64,000 nucleotides of DNA. It comes from Solea solea (taxonomy: Eukaryota; Chordata; Actinopteri; Pleuronectiformes; Soleidae). The notes beneath the pieces are model-generated. The model ran no database searches. It saw only the letters and a list, made by a program, of their open reading frames with translations, and was not told the origin of the DNA. Positions 1 through 10,119 of the stretch are shown here, one piece after another (the first letter of the stretch is position 1; each line of letters begins with the position of its first letter). The stretch lies in the NCBI RefSeq assembly GCF_958295425.1, contig NC_081146.1, positions 3,596,041-3,660,040 of the forward strand, in the 5' to 3' direction. A program made the position numbers and the translations under genes.

Positions 1-235
1 TCACTGCAGTGGATCATTTGTCCCTTGTGTACTGTTCTGTTACACCAACTTTTCTCATCATCAATGAACCATCTCTGTGGTCTTGATCTTTTCCTCCTAG
101 CCCGGCAGCTCCATCTTCAACCTCCTTTATCTAACTGAATGACTATCCGTCCTCTGCACATGACCAGACCATCTCAACCTTTCCTCTCTTGCTTTATTCC
201 CAAACTGCTCAACCTAATCAACTTCTTGTGATGAC
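1..235 (-). mobile_element. LINE reverse-transcriptase C-terminal remnant (copy A)
   Basis: This stretch aligns by eye with the longer element at 28,683-29,325 and the one at 38,800-39,075. All three share the blocks that read in reverse as 'cagctgccgggc(t)agg' and 'tgagatggt(c)tgg'. Read on the minus strand it matches the C-terminal tail of a fish non-LTR retrotransposon: a W-F-G-H-V-x-R-like stretch followed by an R/K-rich region. It is cut by the window edge and carries stops and indels. It is a dead fragment; the clade (RTE-like) is my inference. Confidence 0.6.
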
Positions 236-975
236 AGTGGAAAGATAAAAGCAAACCATGTGGTTCAATATTCTTGCTGCAGTGCCACAGAATTGTATAC
301 ATCCATAGAATCAGACACAGACTGTGGATCAAAAAATGATATCCAGTCAGATGGTGGTACCATTGCTACTTTACTGCATGCTATAAATCTTTGTCTATTT
401 TGTCGTGCATCAAAGGTTACCCTCTGTAAATAGATGGCCCTGTCTGACCCCACCATTAAAACTGTGGTCTTGTGGAACATCATCAGTCAGGACCCAGTGC
501 AGTGAATCAGTTTGTGCTTAATTAAGCTGCATTTCTTACTAGATGTTGTGTTGATTTGTGATAAACTATAGTATCTTGTTGGGGATTTTCAACAGTGTGT
601 ATAGACTTCAACAGTGTTTCCCAGGGGAGTCACCAAATACAGCATTTCTTTCTCCAGTAATTCACAGTATCATCATAGTATAATATCTGCAGGACACTGC
701 TGAGCTACCTGAGGGAGTTTGGTCATTTTTCCACAACAGTCACATTTTCTGCCATGATTTTCCCAAATTCAGCAGACAGATAGAAGAAATGGATGCTTCG
801 CTCATTTAAAAAAATACCATAATACAGATTACAGCTAATGTAAGCAAAACGATCACCTGTGAGGTGAGGATGGATGTGAACCAGCCCCTGCTTTGTTAAT
901 AATACAAACAAAAAAGAACAGACTGCAGCTAAAGATTGAGTAAACTACCGCCTGTTAGGTTACATAGGACTGCTA
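236..975. other. Unassigned AT-rich non-coding DNA
   Basis: No repeat or gene was recognised. The short ORFs here (72 and 62 codons, minus strand) have no flanking splice signals and no recognisable domain. Confidence 0.5.
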
Positions 976-976
976 A

Positions 977-1019
977 CTATCTCTCTATCTATCTGTCTAT
1001 CTATCTATCTGTCTATCTG

Positions 1020-1101
<82 letters not shown>

Positions 1102-1147
1102 CATCTATCTATCTATCTATCTGTCTATCTGTCTATCTATCTATCTG
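977..1147. repeat. (ATCT)n microsatellite with GTCT variants
   Basis: About 170 bases of the tetranucleotide ctat/atct are interrupted by gtct units at both ends and by single variants such as ccat. The long pure core makes it a likely length-polymorphic locus. The Ser-Ile-Tyr-Leu repeat ORF across it is an artefact of the microsatellite. Confidence 0.97.
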
Positions 1148-1196
1148 GCAATCTGTGTCGAGAGCATGTTAATGATAATCTATAACCACTGTAGCT

Positions 1197-1217
1197 AAAA
1201 TAATAATAATAATAATA
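1197..1217. repeat. (AAT)n microsatellite
   Basis: Six to seven consecutive aat units lie immediately 5' of the SINE at 1,230. The SINE target duplication starts at the edge of this tract. Confidence 0.85.
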
Positions 1218-1624
1218 ACAATGACAAGTGGGCCACACGGTGTGTAGTGGTTAGCACTCTCGCCTTGCAGCGAGAAGACCCGGGTTCGAGCCCCGGTTGG
1301 AACAAGGGCCTTTCTGCATGGAGTTTGCATGTTCTCCCCGTGTGTGCGTGGGTTCTCTCCGGGTTCTCCGGCTTCCTCCCACAGTCCAAAAACATGCAAT
1401 GTGGGGATAGGTAAATTGGACACTCTAAATTGACCATAGGAGTGAGTGTGAGAGTGAATGGTTGTTTGTCTGTCTCTGTATGTGGCCCTGCGATGGACTG
1501 GCGAACTGTCCAGGGTGTACCCCGCCTATCGCCCGATGTAGCTGAGATTGGCACAGCACCCCCCGCGACCCTCTGGCAGAGGATAAAGCGGTAGATGATG
1601 ACTGACTGACTGACAATGACAAGT
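1218..1624 (+). mobile_element. Full-length tRNA-derived SINE with perfect 12-bp target duplication
   Basis: The head (about 1,230-1,300) resembles a tRNA. It has an A-box-like 'tagtggttagcactc', an anticodon-arm-like stem (ctcgc/gcgag) and a perfect B box 'ggttcgagccc'. The body holds blocks common in fish genomes, such as 'cttcctcccacagtccaaaa' and 'gcgatggactggcgaactgt'. The tail ends in (GACT)n. Flanks at 1,218-1,229 and 1,613-1,624 are identical (acaatgacaagt), a 12-bp target-site duplication that shows retroposition and a fairly recent insertion. Transcription would be by RNA polymerase III from the internal boxes. Related copies lie at 7,384, 9,375, 9,753, 10,355 and 46,293. I do not assign a formal family name. 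The long minus-strand ORFs crossing it are by-products. Confidence 0.9.
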
Positions 1625-3325
1625 TTTAAAATTAAGATCATCATGATGGCACAGATACAGTACACAGTACAAGGTGAATGGAAACAAACCCATGTCTTTG
1701 TAATACTGTCGTTTGGCAAAAAACACAGTGGTAATTGCAGCTAACGTGTGTGATTTTAGCTGCCACTACTAATTGCATGCTGGTGCATGTCAGCATTCTA
1801 TCAGCCTCCTAACTCTTCCCTCAATCATTCCATTTATGGACTTTTAAAAAGCCTCATCTACCATTATGTGCTTTTTTATTTTGGCTATTGCCTTTTCATC
1901 AGTTAAGTGCTGTAGCCAATTTATATGAAGCGTGTCACCTGGCCGCTGTGCAAACAATATTCATCCTTTAGTGGGAAGAGTGAATGACATTTTGTTCTCA
2001 ATTTATGATGTGCATTTCCACTGAGACACTTTTAGCACATAAGCAGCAATTGTCTCTGACTGCTGTTATGGGAAAAGCTCCACTGTGAGCTATGGACAAC
2101 TTGTTGTGCTACTATACAGGCCTCATCTCTGTGAATCACTGCTGTGCAGCAAGAGAGTAATAGGGTACAGCAATCTTGGTTTCAGAATGCCGTGGTTTCT
2201 TTCACCACATTTGTTCAGTCTGATGCAACGTCGGATCAGTTACGCGCTCCCTGCAACCTGCAACCTGACAGCTTTTTCACTCGGTGCTTCCATTTCACAG
2301 GTGGGCTCCCCTGCAGCAGGGGCTGCGGTTGTTTGACGAACTGACCGCTGACCCCGCTGACCACAAATCATGTCGCGAGAGTAGAATAAACAGGCATCAT
2401 GTGAAGTGAATGTACCTTTAAAGAGCTGTCAAAGCCTTCGCTAATAGGGGTGATCCATCCACGACTTTCAAAATGTCACATCCCAGCCTCGTTCATTTGC
2501 ATAACCTCTAAAGCATTCCAGAGAGCGTGCAGTGCATTGATTTACCCAGTGACTTGGGAGATGCTTTCCTTGTTGACACAGTCATTTAAGCGAGTGTGAC
2601 TGTGGCACTCCTTAATCCACTAAACCGTGTGGCGAGTAAGTGAGTGCTCTTCCGCAGTTTTACAACCACTTCATGAGTCATTCCCACACTCTCAGGTTTC
2701 CTAATCTGCTGACTGGTCGTGGCTAAATATCATTATTTGATCTTGGATAAATCATAAATGTGTCTTGTAATAGTGCGCTGAGATGCTCACTGAGCCTACA
2801 GACTGCACTGTGAACAGTGCTGTGGGACTTTGCGAGCATAACTCTCCAACTTTAAAGTCCATTAATGGATGGTTTCCAAAAAGAGTAGTGCAGATAAAGA
2901 GTGCGTAAAACATTATGACTTTAAAACATATTTTACAACAAGGGAAATGGATGAAATTGAAAGTATTTTACAATAATTTCACATTTTCTTTGGTTGTTAT
3001 TAGTGTCTGTCTGTCTATCTGAAGCTGCACTCACACCGACGCAGTAGAGGCTTGAACTGGAACACTGCTCATTTACATGTATCTGGGGGTCAGCAGGGCT
3101 GTGTGGCGTGATGCATGCTCCATTGCTTGAGTTGCTTCTGCTCGTCATGTGAAGATATGACATATCAAGTTAACTGTGAAACACGCCAAGTTGTGCCCAG
3201 CTCCGGATGGTGTTGTGAAACCACACATGACGGCGGTTTCTGCAAACATTTCCACAACAAAGAGTGCAACAATGCTAAACCATGGTTGATGGTGAAAAGA
3301 AATGCCCATTACTTCTCTCTTTAGG
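1625..3325. other. Unassigned non-coding DNA
   Basis: No element or gene was recognised. The segment contains a short (GTCT)n run near 3,005 and several short chance ORFs. Confidence 0.5.
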
Positions 3326-3329
3326 CCAA

Positions 3330-3531
3330 AATACGCAGCTTGACGTGAAAATTTTCCTCCTGGGTGAAAATGCCTTGTTGATGCTGGAGGTCAAGGGACA
3401 ATGACCAGGTTTGGAATTGTAGAAAGGCAACTGTCAAAGAAAAAAGACAATCTCTGAATGCACAAGACATTAAAGCTTGAAGCAGATGGACAGGTGTCCT
3501 TGTGTACCTAATAAAATGGCCAGTGAGTGTA
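3330..3531 (+). mobile_element. Tc1-like transposon remnant, internally deleted, with 3' terminal repeat
   Basis: The block 'aaaatgccttgttgatgctg' is shared, with one change, with the Tc1 remnant at 41,560-41,925. In Tc1-like transposases it lies just after the DNA-binding domain. At the 3' end, 'ctaataaaatggccagtgag' is the terminal inverted repeat I recognise from one fish Tc1 group. The catalytic DDE region is missing, so this is a deletion derivative. Strand is set by the transposase reading direction. Confidence 0.75.
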
Positions 3532-3534
3532 TCA

Positions 3535-4361
3535 TGAGTCAATTATGTCCTAATCTTTGCATGTGTTTATAGGCCTGAACTACAGAAAGGCTGTAATTGC
3601 TCTTCATATTTGTTTTTGTCTTGAACTCTTACTTTTGAAAATGAAACCTGACATAAGTGTTTAATCACAATGAATAAGAAGAGAAAACAGGACTGAGGGA
3701 GAAGATATGAGAGTCAGCTCTGACTGCCTTCTGTGCAAACCTGGCATTTGAATTATCTCTTCGAAGGAAAACATTAATCTAAACACCATGAACGGGAGGC
3801 AACAATTTCAGCAATATCAGTAAGACATGCACTCTGGAATTTATGCTGGTGCCATATTAACTGTCAGCAAGAAGCAGGGGCATGGTCACGATCAGCCGAC
3901 GGAGGTGAGGCAGGATAATTTAAGCTCAGGCGACTAGAAAATGTCCTGCATGAGAAGCAGGTCGATACAATATAACTCTTCTCCCTTCTTTATCTTGAGA
4001 TGCAATGTGAGGGTTCACGTCATAGTTACACTGCGGCCTGACATTCAGGGAGATAAAATCGCTGCAGGGCAAAGCTGTGACCAATTGAAATGAAAATATA
4101 TATTGTGGAAACGCACAAAAAAAACAAAACAGGCAGTCGTTCTGATTCAGTGGAGTCACACCATTGAGAAAGCCATTAACACAACTTTACCTCTGACACC
4201 ATTGAGATACTGTACCATGTAAAGTGTTGTAGGTATATAAATTTCCTACGGTGCATGAAATTTGATCCTAACATCACTTGTGTTTCAGGTTTTTTATACA
4301 TGAACCTGCTTGAAACAGTGGAAATATTGCTGCCACAGGGCAGATTTTAGTCACTTTAATA
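3535..4361. other. Unassigned non-coding DNA
   Basis: No repeat family or exon was recognised here. Confidence 0.45.
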
Positions 4362-4369
4362 CAGTTAAT

Positions 4370-4785
4370 CAGGGGTCTCAAACTCAAATGACCTGAGGGC
4401 CCAACTTTTTTGGGAAAGCAACAGTTGTGGTGGACATTATGAGCTCAAAATTACATATCAAAATGCCGTATTAATTCCTTTCTTTATGTGTACTCTATAA
4501 CCCCGTGTGTGCTTTTTTCTTCTGTCTACATCACTTTGGTCCACTGGGTTTGTTTTAAAGTGCTTTACAAATAAAGTTGGATTTTATTGGATCATTTCAA
4601 AATATAAGTGCTTGTTTTAATATGCAACAATAAAAAAAAAATATTCATTATGCTAAATTAATCTATTAATTTAAAAATAAAAACATATAGAAATGACTCG
4701 TTACAACTTGATATTGTTTGGAGGGCCACATGAAATCGATTGGAGGGCCACATGTGGCCCCCTGGCTGCAACTTTGAGACCACTG
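4370..4785. mobile_element. Non-autonomous hAT-like element
   Basis: The left end 'caggggtctcaaactc' and the reverse complement of the right end, 'cagtggtctcaaagtt', are imperfect terminal inverted repeats of the hAT type (about 14/16). Flanking octamers cagttaat (4,362-4,369) and caataaat (4,786-4,793) agree at 6 of 8 positions, consistent with an aged 8-bp target duplication. A sub-terminal 'ggagggccacatg' is repeated twice near the right end. An internal segment (about 4,530-4,595) resembles a LINE 3' tail and may be a nested insertion. It has no transposase. Confidence 0.75.
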
Positions 4786-4819
4786 CAATAAATGGTCTAC
4801 AATATGATCGTCTACGATA

Positions 4820-5120
4820 GCTTTAGAAATTGTCCGGCACTTTTATTACCAATGTTCGGACAGGAAATAGAGGTTTTAACCCCGTGCTCTCCTGCACCAA
4901 AGTCTAGAGAGAAAACCATTGTTTTTATCTTTCAGTGACACAAGAGTTGCTGATCTACTGCTGCCTCCTTTGTTAAGTTTGTTTCACTGAGGAAAAACCA
5001 AATTAACATTTTCGGACATTGAAGTCACAAAATGACACAGATGAACTTGTGTTGGAGGCAGTCGTGGATCAAACAACTGCTGTGTGCTGTTATGTGAAAT
5101 CACTGATTTTCTCTACGAAC
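4820..5120. mobile_element. Diverged member of the TTAA-type MITE family B
   Basis: The spaced blocks 'caccaaagtctagagagaaa', 'ctactgctgcctcc' and 'tgattttct' occur in the same order as in the better copies at 43,201-43,908 and 63,587-63,920. Termini are not identifiable, so the limits are approximate. Confidence 0.45.
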
Positions 5121-5130
5121 ACCGTTGCGC

Positions 5131-6032
5131 GGAGTAAGTGGTTTACAAAGTGATAGCCTCCGTCAGAAAACGCTGTTTAACGATGAGCCAAAGCAGGTAT
5201 TGTAGACTTAAGGTGGAGTGGATTATATTTGGTGAGCCTTTATTAAATCTATAGTGGGTAACATTTAAATATAAATATAGATCCACAAGCACAATCGTTA
5301 CATAGCACTAGTAAAGCAGGATGACAGCAAATGGTTTGGCTGAAAATGCGAAGAAAAGCACACTGACTGGTTTATTGGACAGCAGAGAGGTGGGGTTGGG
5401 TTAGTTTTAATAATCCCACATAATTCCACCAGGAATTCCACACTGAAGCTTTAAGTGACAAGAATCAGTTTTTTCCTTGTGTCCGTGCTGTCAGCCATAT
5501 TTTCAGGAAATGCTACCGTCCTTTTCTCAGACTTGTTCTCAGTACAGGCAGTGTGCTGGGACACACTTAGAACTGTCAGTCCCTCTTGAGTGACTCAGAG
5601 CATCAGCATTGATCACTGTGTCGGCAAACACCAGCAGTGAAGAAACTTTAGTTCTTTTGTTGGCAGGTCAGTGGCTAACGTGTGTTCTTGGTGATGAACA
5701 TCTAACACAGCGGAGGGCACGGCGAGATAATGGAGTGGCTATAGTAAGTGAAGTGTAGAGAAGCGAGAGGAATAATGGCAAGTGAACTGAAGTTAATTTG
5801 TACAGTCTCAGATAGGGGACCATCAAGGTGTCCATTTATCACCAACTCCATCTCCCAAGTTATTAATCCCTCAAGGCATTGTTTCCACAGATAGCAATCA
5901 CGACGCCACAAAGAGTCTGGTCAAAGGAAATTAGAAAACACACAGGGGTGGAAAGTTCAGTATCTGACTCTGACCCACTTTGAACAGAGCACAGCTGCAT
6001 GAAAGCATGTGGTTCTGCTGTGTATGTGATAC
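5131..6032. other. Unassigned non-coding DNA
   Basis: No recognised repeat. Short minus-strand ORFs (69 and 76 codons) have no recognisable domain. Confidence 0.45.
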
Positions 6033-6040
6033 ACGTGAAC

Positions 6041-6372
6041 TAGAGTTCTCAACGGGCCGAAAATAACAACCCGGTCTTTAAACCCGAACCTGACGCAGCC
6101 CCACACACCGCCTGAATAAAATACATTTTCCCATTGATCGAAGCGCTGTGTTTTCTTTGCAGCGGGAGTGAGTGACGCATAACGCACGCAGCGGCGTCAG
6201 GTCTGCCCCTCTCAAACTAGCAGGCAGCCAGATTTACTCTTCACCACACGTGAACAGCGACGATTCACAACAAACACCTTATAATTTACAACCTGCAAGA
6301 AATGTTTTTTATGAGCGGAAAAAAGGAAGCACAAGGCCCGACCCAACTCATTTGCATAGTTTGAGAACTCTA
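6041..6372. mobile_element. hAT-like MITE with perfect 8-bp target duplication
   Basis: A 332-bp element starts with 'tagagttctcaa' and ends with its exact complement 'ttgagaactcta', a 12-bp perfect terminal inverted repeat. It is flanked by acgtgaac on both sides (6,033-6,040 and 6,373-6,380), an exact 8-bp target duplication diagnostic of the hAT superfamily. The interior is relatively rich in CpG (for example acgcataacgcacgcagcgg) and carries no transposase, so it must have been moved in trans. The perfect ends and duplication suggest it is one of the younger insertions in the window. Confidence 0.92.
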
Positions 6373-6519
6373 ACGTGAACTGTTCATATTTCTGTACATA
6401 CAACAATCAGCTAGAACATCAAAGCTGGGGAGATGTATGACAATGAATGTAATGAGTGAAGCTCAGAAATCCACCAGAGTGCAACTCTGAGGGTTAAAAA
6501 AAGAACTTTGTTCATATGG

Positions 6520-6740
6520 AAGAAAAAATTGCTTCTACTTTTTCTTCTATTTTTCTTGAGGAGTTAATGGTCATAGTTGGTGAGATGACGTGTGTGAGGT
6601 CTGTGGACATCTGGTTACAAATGCTGTCATGGCACCTGTCAAATCATGAATCTCAAAATGGGAGTTCATTATACAACAGGAAGATTTTCCATTTTCATAT
6701 AAAGTCTATGATTGTGCCTGTGACTTTTCTTTTTTAAACT
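6520..6740. repeat. Interspersed repeat fragment shared with 57,600-57,850
   Basis: The words 'cttgaggagttaatgg' and 'cctgaggagttaatgg' occur here and near 57,715, after a T-rich stretch that also matches. The 3' end ('aaagtctatgattgtgcctg') resembles a common fish repeat associated with 'tgaaagtctatg'. Ends are not defined and the class is unknown. Confidence 0.45.
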
Positions 6741-6987
6741 CAAGCCATAAAATGAATAAATTACAAGAAAATCATAATGAATTGTTTAGAACTGTCCATG
6801 GACGATGGATAAATGTAAAATCAGGTATCTGTCAGTACGTTTTCCTGACATTAATTTAAAGAAAAACATAAAAAAATGACAATTAACTTTTAATGAAAAA
6901 TAATTATGACAGATTTTTACAGTATTATATCTGCAAATGAGTTAAAATTCCACTAATAAATGATCTGAATGACAGAAACTATAAAAT

Positions 6988-7375
6988 GAAAGGTCCAGTA
7001 TGTTACATTTAGGAGGGTTTATTGGCATAATCTTAACATACGACCCATATGTATGTTTGTAAGTGTGTAAATGTAGCAATCGTTTAGCCCCAATCTTACA
7101 CTGCAATGTTCCTACAGTGGACATAGTTTTAACATTTGAAGTTGAAGCTTAATATGCAAATGTAGAAGAATGGCACTGTGCACATACACTGGATGCATAA
7201 ACCAAAGATGAAGAAGAGGGTAATGCCATAGACAGTGGGAGAATAGAAGAGTGAAGAAGTTATGAAAATGTTTGCATGCTTTTCGTTATGTGAAGGCCAC
7301 CATAGTTACCTGAAGCCTTTAATTAGGAAAGGGAGGGGTTAATGTGTGAGACAATTATTGTCACTTATTATTTAT
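6988..7375 (+). mobile_element. TTAA-type MITE family A, copy 1
   Basis: The left end 'aaaggtccagtatgttacat' followed by 'taggagggtttattggc' matches copies at 15,937, 52,162 (opposite strand) and 61,497. The distal part has the family signature 'gaaggccaccatagttacct' then 'aggaaagggaggggtta'. No coding capacity. Family ends resemble TTAAAGGTCCAGTGTGTAA in inverted orientation, suggesting TTAA-targeting elements (Kolobok- or piggyBac-like), which is inference. The right end here is eroded. Confidence 0.7.
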
Positions 7376-7383
7376 CACGTACT

Positions 7384-7665
7384 GAACCCTGGTTGGAGTC
7401 CTGGTTCTGCATAGAGTTTGTTCGTTCTCCACGTGTATGTGTGGGTTTCCTTCCACAGTCCAAAAACAGATTGGGGTTTTAGGGTAATTGGACACTCTAA
7501 ATTATAGGTGTGAGTGTGCAAATGCATGGTTGTTTGTCTTTATGTGGCGCTGTGACGGACTGGCAACCTGTGTACCCTGCCTTTCACCTTATGTCAGCAG
7601 GGATTGGCACCAGTGCCCCCGCCAACCTCATGTGGAGGATAAAGCGGTAGAAGATGGTGGATGAA
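7384..7665 (+). mobile_element. 5'-truncated, diverged copy of the 1,230 SINE
   Basis: It begins within the B-box region ('accctggttggagtcctggt') and then follows the SINE body in order: 'ttccacagtccaaaaaca', 'attggacactctaaatt', 'gacggactggcaacctgt', 'ggataaagcggtagaagatg'. It ends in a ggatgaatgg tail. Numerous substitutions indicate an old copy. Confidence 0.85.
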
Positions 7666-7975
7666 TGGATACAGAACCTTAAAAGTGAATCAAGTGATTC
7701 TGTGAATATTTCATTGAGAATTTCCAGTTTCCTCCAATAACATTTTATGTTTACTTTCTCTGCCAATTCAGGTGTCGAAGTGTAAAGAATGACCGAAAAC
7801 TGCAATTCATACATTCGACAGTAACCCTGCTCCTCGATGCATTCTGTGCTAGATCACTCTCCAAAAACAATAAACCATTAGCATGCATGAGTGTGATGTG
7901 TTTTACTGAAAAGCACCCTGCTTCATATGCGCGGGGCACTGAATCGATTGGGAGTTGCAACCTCAGCTGGAGAAT

Positions 7976-8036
7976 GTGTTTGTGTGTGTGTGTGAGAGAG
8001 AGGGAGAGAGAGAGGGACAGAGAGAGAGAGGAGAAT
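7976..8036. repeat. Compound (TG)n-(GA)n microsatellite
   Basis: A tg-repeat run is followed directly by gagagaggga units. The Ser/Leu-rich and Arg/Glu-rich ORFs around it are translations of this low-complexity tract. Confidence 0.92.
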
Positions 8037-8289
8037 GATTCATTGGGAGAAGGGCTGGGGGGGAGGTTTAGGACTGATGATGAAAATCGATAAAGAATAA
8101 TAAATGAGAAACCACTGGGCAGATTATAGAGGTTATTAGGATGTGGATGAAAAAAAAAAGCAGCCGCTTCGTCCTTTAAATTCACAGGCGAGTACAGTGG
8201 GAGACATAACCACGGAAAACACCCTAACGTGGTAATACTGGAGTGCATTTACTCTACTGTGGCTCCTTCTCGGCTCCCGTTTTTTCATA

Positions 8290-8485
8290 CGATGGAGGGG
8301 AGCTGTAGCCTCAAGGTTAGTGAAGCAAGATTGTGAGCAGAAGGTCACCAGATTGAACTTCTCTTGGTGCACGAGGAGAGCGAATAATCTCCTGCCCCCA
8401 ACTACTAATTAGGTGCCCTTGAGCAAGGTCTTCAACCCCCAGCTGCTCCAGTGCATCTTCTCAAGGTGCACTAACGCAGCATCTC
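8290..8485 (+). mobile_element. V-SINE-like tRNA-derived SINE fragment
   Basis: A tRNA-like head ('ctcaaggttagtgaagcaag' ... 'agaaggtcaccagattgaac') is followed by the typical fish SINE core 'gcccttgagcaaggtcttca' and 'acccccagctgctcc'. The 3' part is missing or unrecognisable. The resemblance to vertebrate V-SINEs (HE1 type) comes from memory of the family. Confidence 0.7.
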
Positions 8486-9370
8486 CCAGGTGTAAGTATG
8501 AGATTCTTTTTCGGGTTCATGAAAACAACAGCAGCGCCACATTATTGGCCTGAAACATAATGAGTTCTTGCGTGATTTAAAAAGTTTGTTTAATACACAC
8601 AGCACCGCTTTCTTGGAAATGCAATTGTATGCATAAACAATGCAAGGAAATTAGGAAAAGGAAAAAAAAAAAATGACTCTGCTTTTGCTTCTCTTTATCT
8701 TTAAGAAAACATATACAGAAGCCTTCTGCAGATTAATTAAAACCTTATAGTGTATTGATTAGAATATGCCCGTGGAAGAAAAGCAGACAAATAAACAGAC
8801 AGCTGGTCCATTTATTTAGGTAACAAAAGAGATAACAGGAAAAAATAACCTGAGTTAATCTACAGGCAGCAGCTTTAAGAGGAGGTGTCGACAGGGATAC
8901 AGCAGTGTTTAGTGGATGTGCCTGGAATCATAATCTTTCTGTTAACAACAGAGTGGGCTGCTGCTCATTCTGTGATTCTGTTGGCAAAACTTGTGTGGAA
9001 ACACACTGTATGTTAACAACTTTGAGTTTCGGGAGTCGTTTGTCATGTAGTGCACTGAGGGGAGCAGGGAGCCATCACCTGCTGTAAAGTCGGACATGAA
9101 ATTTTGGTCTGCTGACAGTCGGCCAGGCACTTGCATAACTGAAGCACAACTCAACTGTCCATTTATCCCAATGCACCTGCTCAAACACAGCAACCACAAC
9201 AACAAGCTGACACAAGGTGCTGGACGGAACATCTGGAGGACAAAAGTAATCCTTACTGATGATTGTCAATAGGTGATGGACAGTTTATGGGCAGTGTCAT
9301 GGTGGGATGATTGGACCATACAATGTGAACACACAAATTGCAAGCTTTATATTGCAAATTATTTAATCGG
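8486..9370. other. Unassigned non-coding DNA
   Basis: Nothing recognised apart from an A-run near 8,660. Confidence 0.45.
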
Positions 9371-9374
9371 AATA

Positions 9375-9752
9375 AGGGCCACATGGTTGGTGTAGTGGTT
9401 AGCGCTCTTGCCTTTGCAGCAAGAAGACCCGGGATCGAGCCCTGGTTGGAACAAGGGCCTTTCTGCATGGAGTTCGCATGTTCTCCCTGTGTGTGGGTTT
9501 TCTCCGGGTTCTCTGGCTTCCTCCCACAGTCCAAAAACATGCGACATGGGGATTAGGTAAATTGGACACCCTAAATTGACCGTGAGTGTGAGAGTGAGTG
9601 GTTGTTTGTCTCTATGTGTGTGTGGCCCTGCGATGGACTGGTGAACTGTCCAGGGTGTACCCCGCCTATCGCCCTATGTAGCTGAGATTGGCACAGCACC
9701 CCCTGCGACCCTCTGGAGGAGGATAAAGCAGTAGATGATGGACGGATGGATG
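9375..9752 (+). mobile_element. Full-length tRNA-derived SINE, first unit of a tandem pair
   Basis: Same family as 1,230. It has an A-box-like 'tgtagtggttagcgctc', the B-box region 'gggatcgagccctgg', the full body, and a (GGAT)n tail at about 9,739-9,757. It is joined head-to-tail to a second unit at 9,753 with no unique DNA between them. Confidence 0.88.
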
Positions 9753-9792
9753 GATGGTTGGTGTAGTGGTTAGCACACCCACTAGTTTACAT

Positions 9793-9823
9793 GTTCTCCC
9801 CCTGTGTGTAACAGGGGGAGAAC
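9793..9823. repeat. Perfect 12-bp hairpin inside the SINE tandem
   Basis: gttctccccctg (9,793-9,804) is followed by a 7-base loop (tgtgtaa) and its exact complement cagggggagaac (9,812-9,823). The left arm is normal SINE sequence (gttctcccc...tgtg), so the right arm looks like an inverted copy of it. Confidence 0.9.
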
Positions 9824-9831
9824 CCCCCTGT

Positions 9832-9850
9832 CTAACCCTAACCCTAACCC
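9832..9850 (-). repeat. Short interstitial telomere-like repeat
   Basis: ctaaccctaaccctaaccc is three units of the vertebrate telomere repeat in C-strand orientation, followed by a run of G. It sits directly 3' of the hairpin within the disrupted SINE. Confidence 0.85.
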
Positions 9851-10119
9851 GTGGGGGGGGGTTTTCTCTGGGTTCTCCGGCTCACTCCCACAGTCCAAAA
9901 ACATGCAATATGGGGATTTGGTAAATTGGACACTCTAATTGTGACGCGTGGGAGTGAGAGTTGTTGGTTGAATGGTTGTTTGTCTCTATAAGTGGCCCCG
10001 TGATGGACTGGCAAACTGTCCGTGGTGAACCCCACATATGTCAGCTGAGATTGGCACAGCACCCCCCGTGACCCTCATGTGGAGGATAAAGTGATCGAAA
10101 ATGGATGGATGGAGGTTTG

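Larger units (their letters stand above)
9753..10112 (+). mobile_element. Rearranged second SINE unit with hairpin and telomere-like insert
   Basis: It starts with the same head as the preceding unit ('ggttggtgtagtggttagc'), then loses the B-box region. From about 9,850 it resumes the SINE body ('ctcccacagtccaaaaacat') and ends in 'aaaatggatggatgg'. The replaced part (about 9,790-9,860) holds an exact inverted repeat, a telomere-like block and a G run, listed separately. Confidence 0.82.

Noticed and set aside
977..1147. CRISPR-like array
   Set aside because: Regular spacing is only simple tetranucleotide repetition; there are no unique spacers and the DNA is eukaryotic.
936..1172. 78-codon Ser-Ile-Tyr-Leu repeat ORF
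   Set aside because: It is a direct translation of the (ATCT)n microsatellite; tetranucleotide repeats without stops give such frames in every phase.
1252..1305. Functional tRNA gene at the SINE head
   Set aside because: A and B boxes are present, but no acceptor stem can be closed and the sequence continues into the SINE body.
1195..1719. 174-codon minus-strand ORF
   Set aside because: It runs through the SINE at 1,230-1,612; equivalent frames appear over other copies (for example near 9,253-9,547).
7751..8248. 165-codon minus-strand ORF, Ser/Leu-rich
   Set aside because: The central part is the (TG)n-(GA)n microsatellite and the rest has no domain or codon bias.
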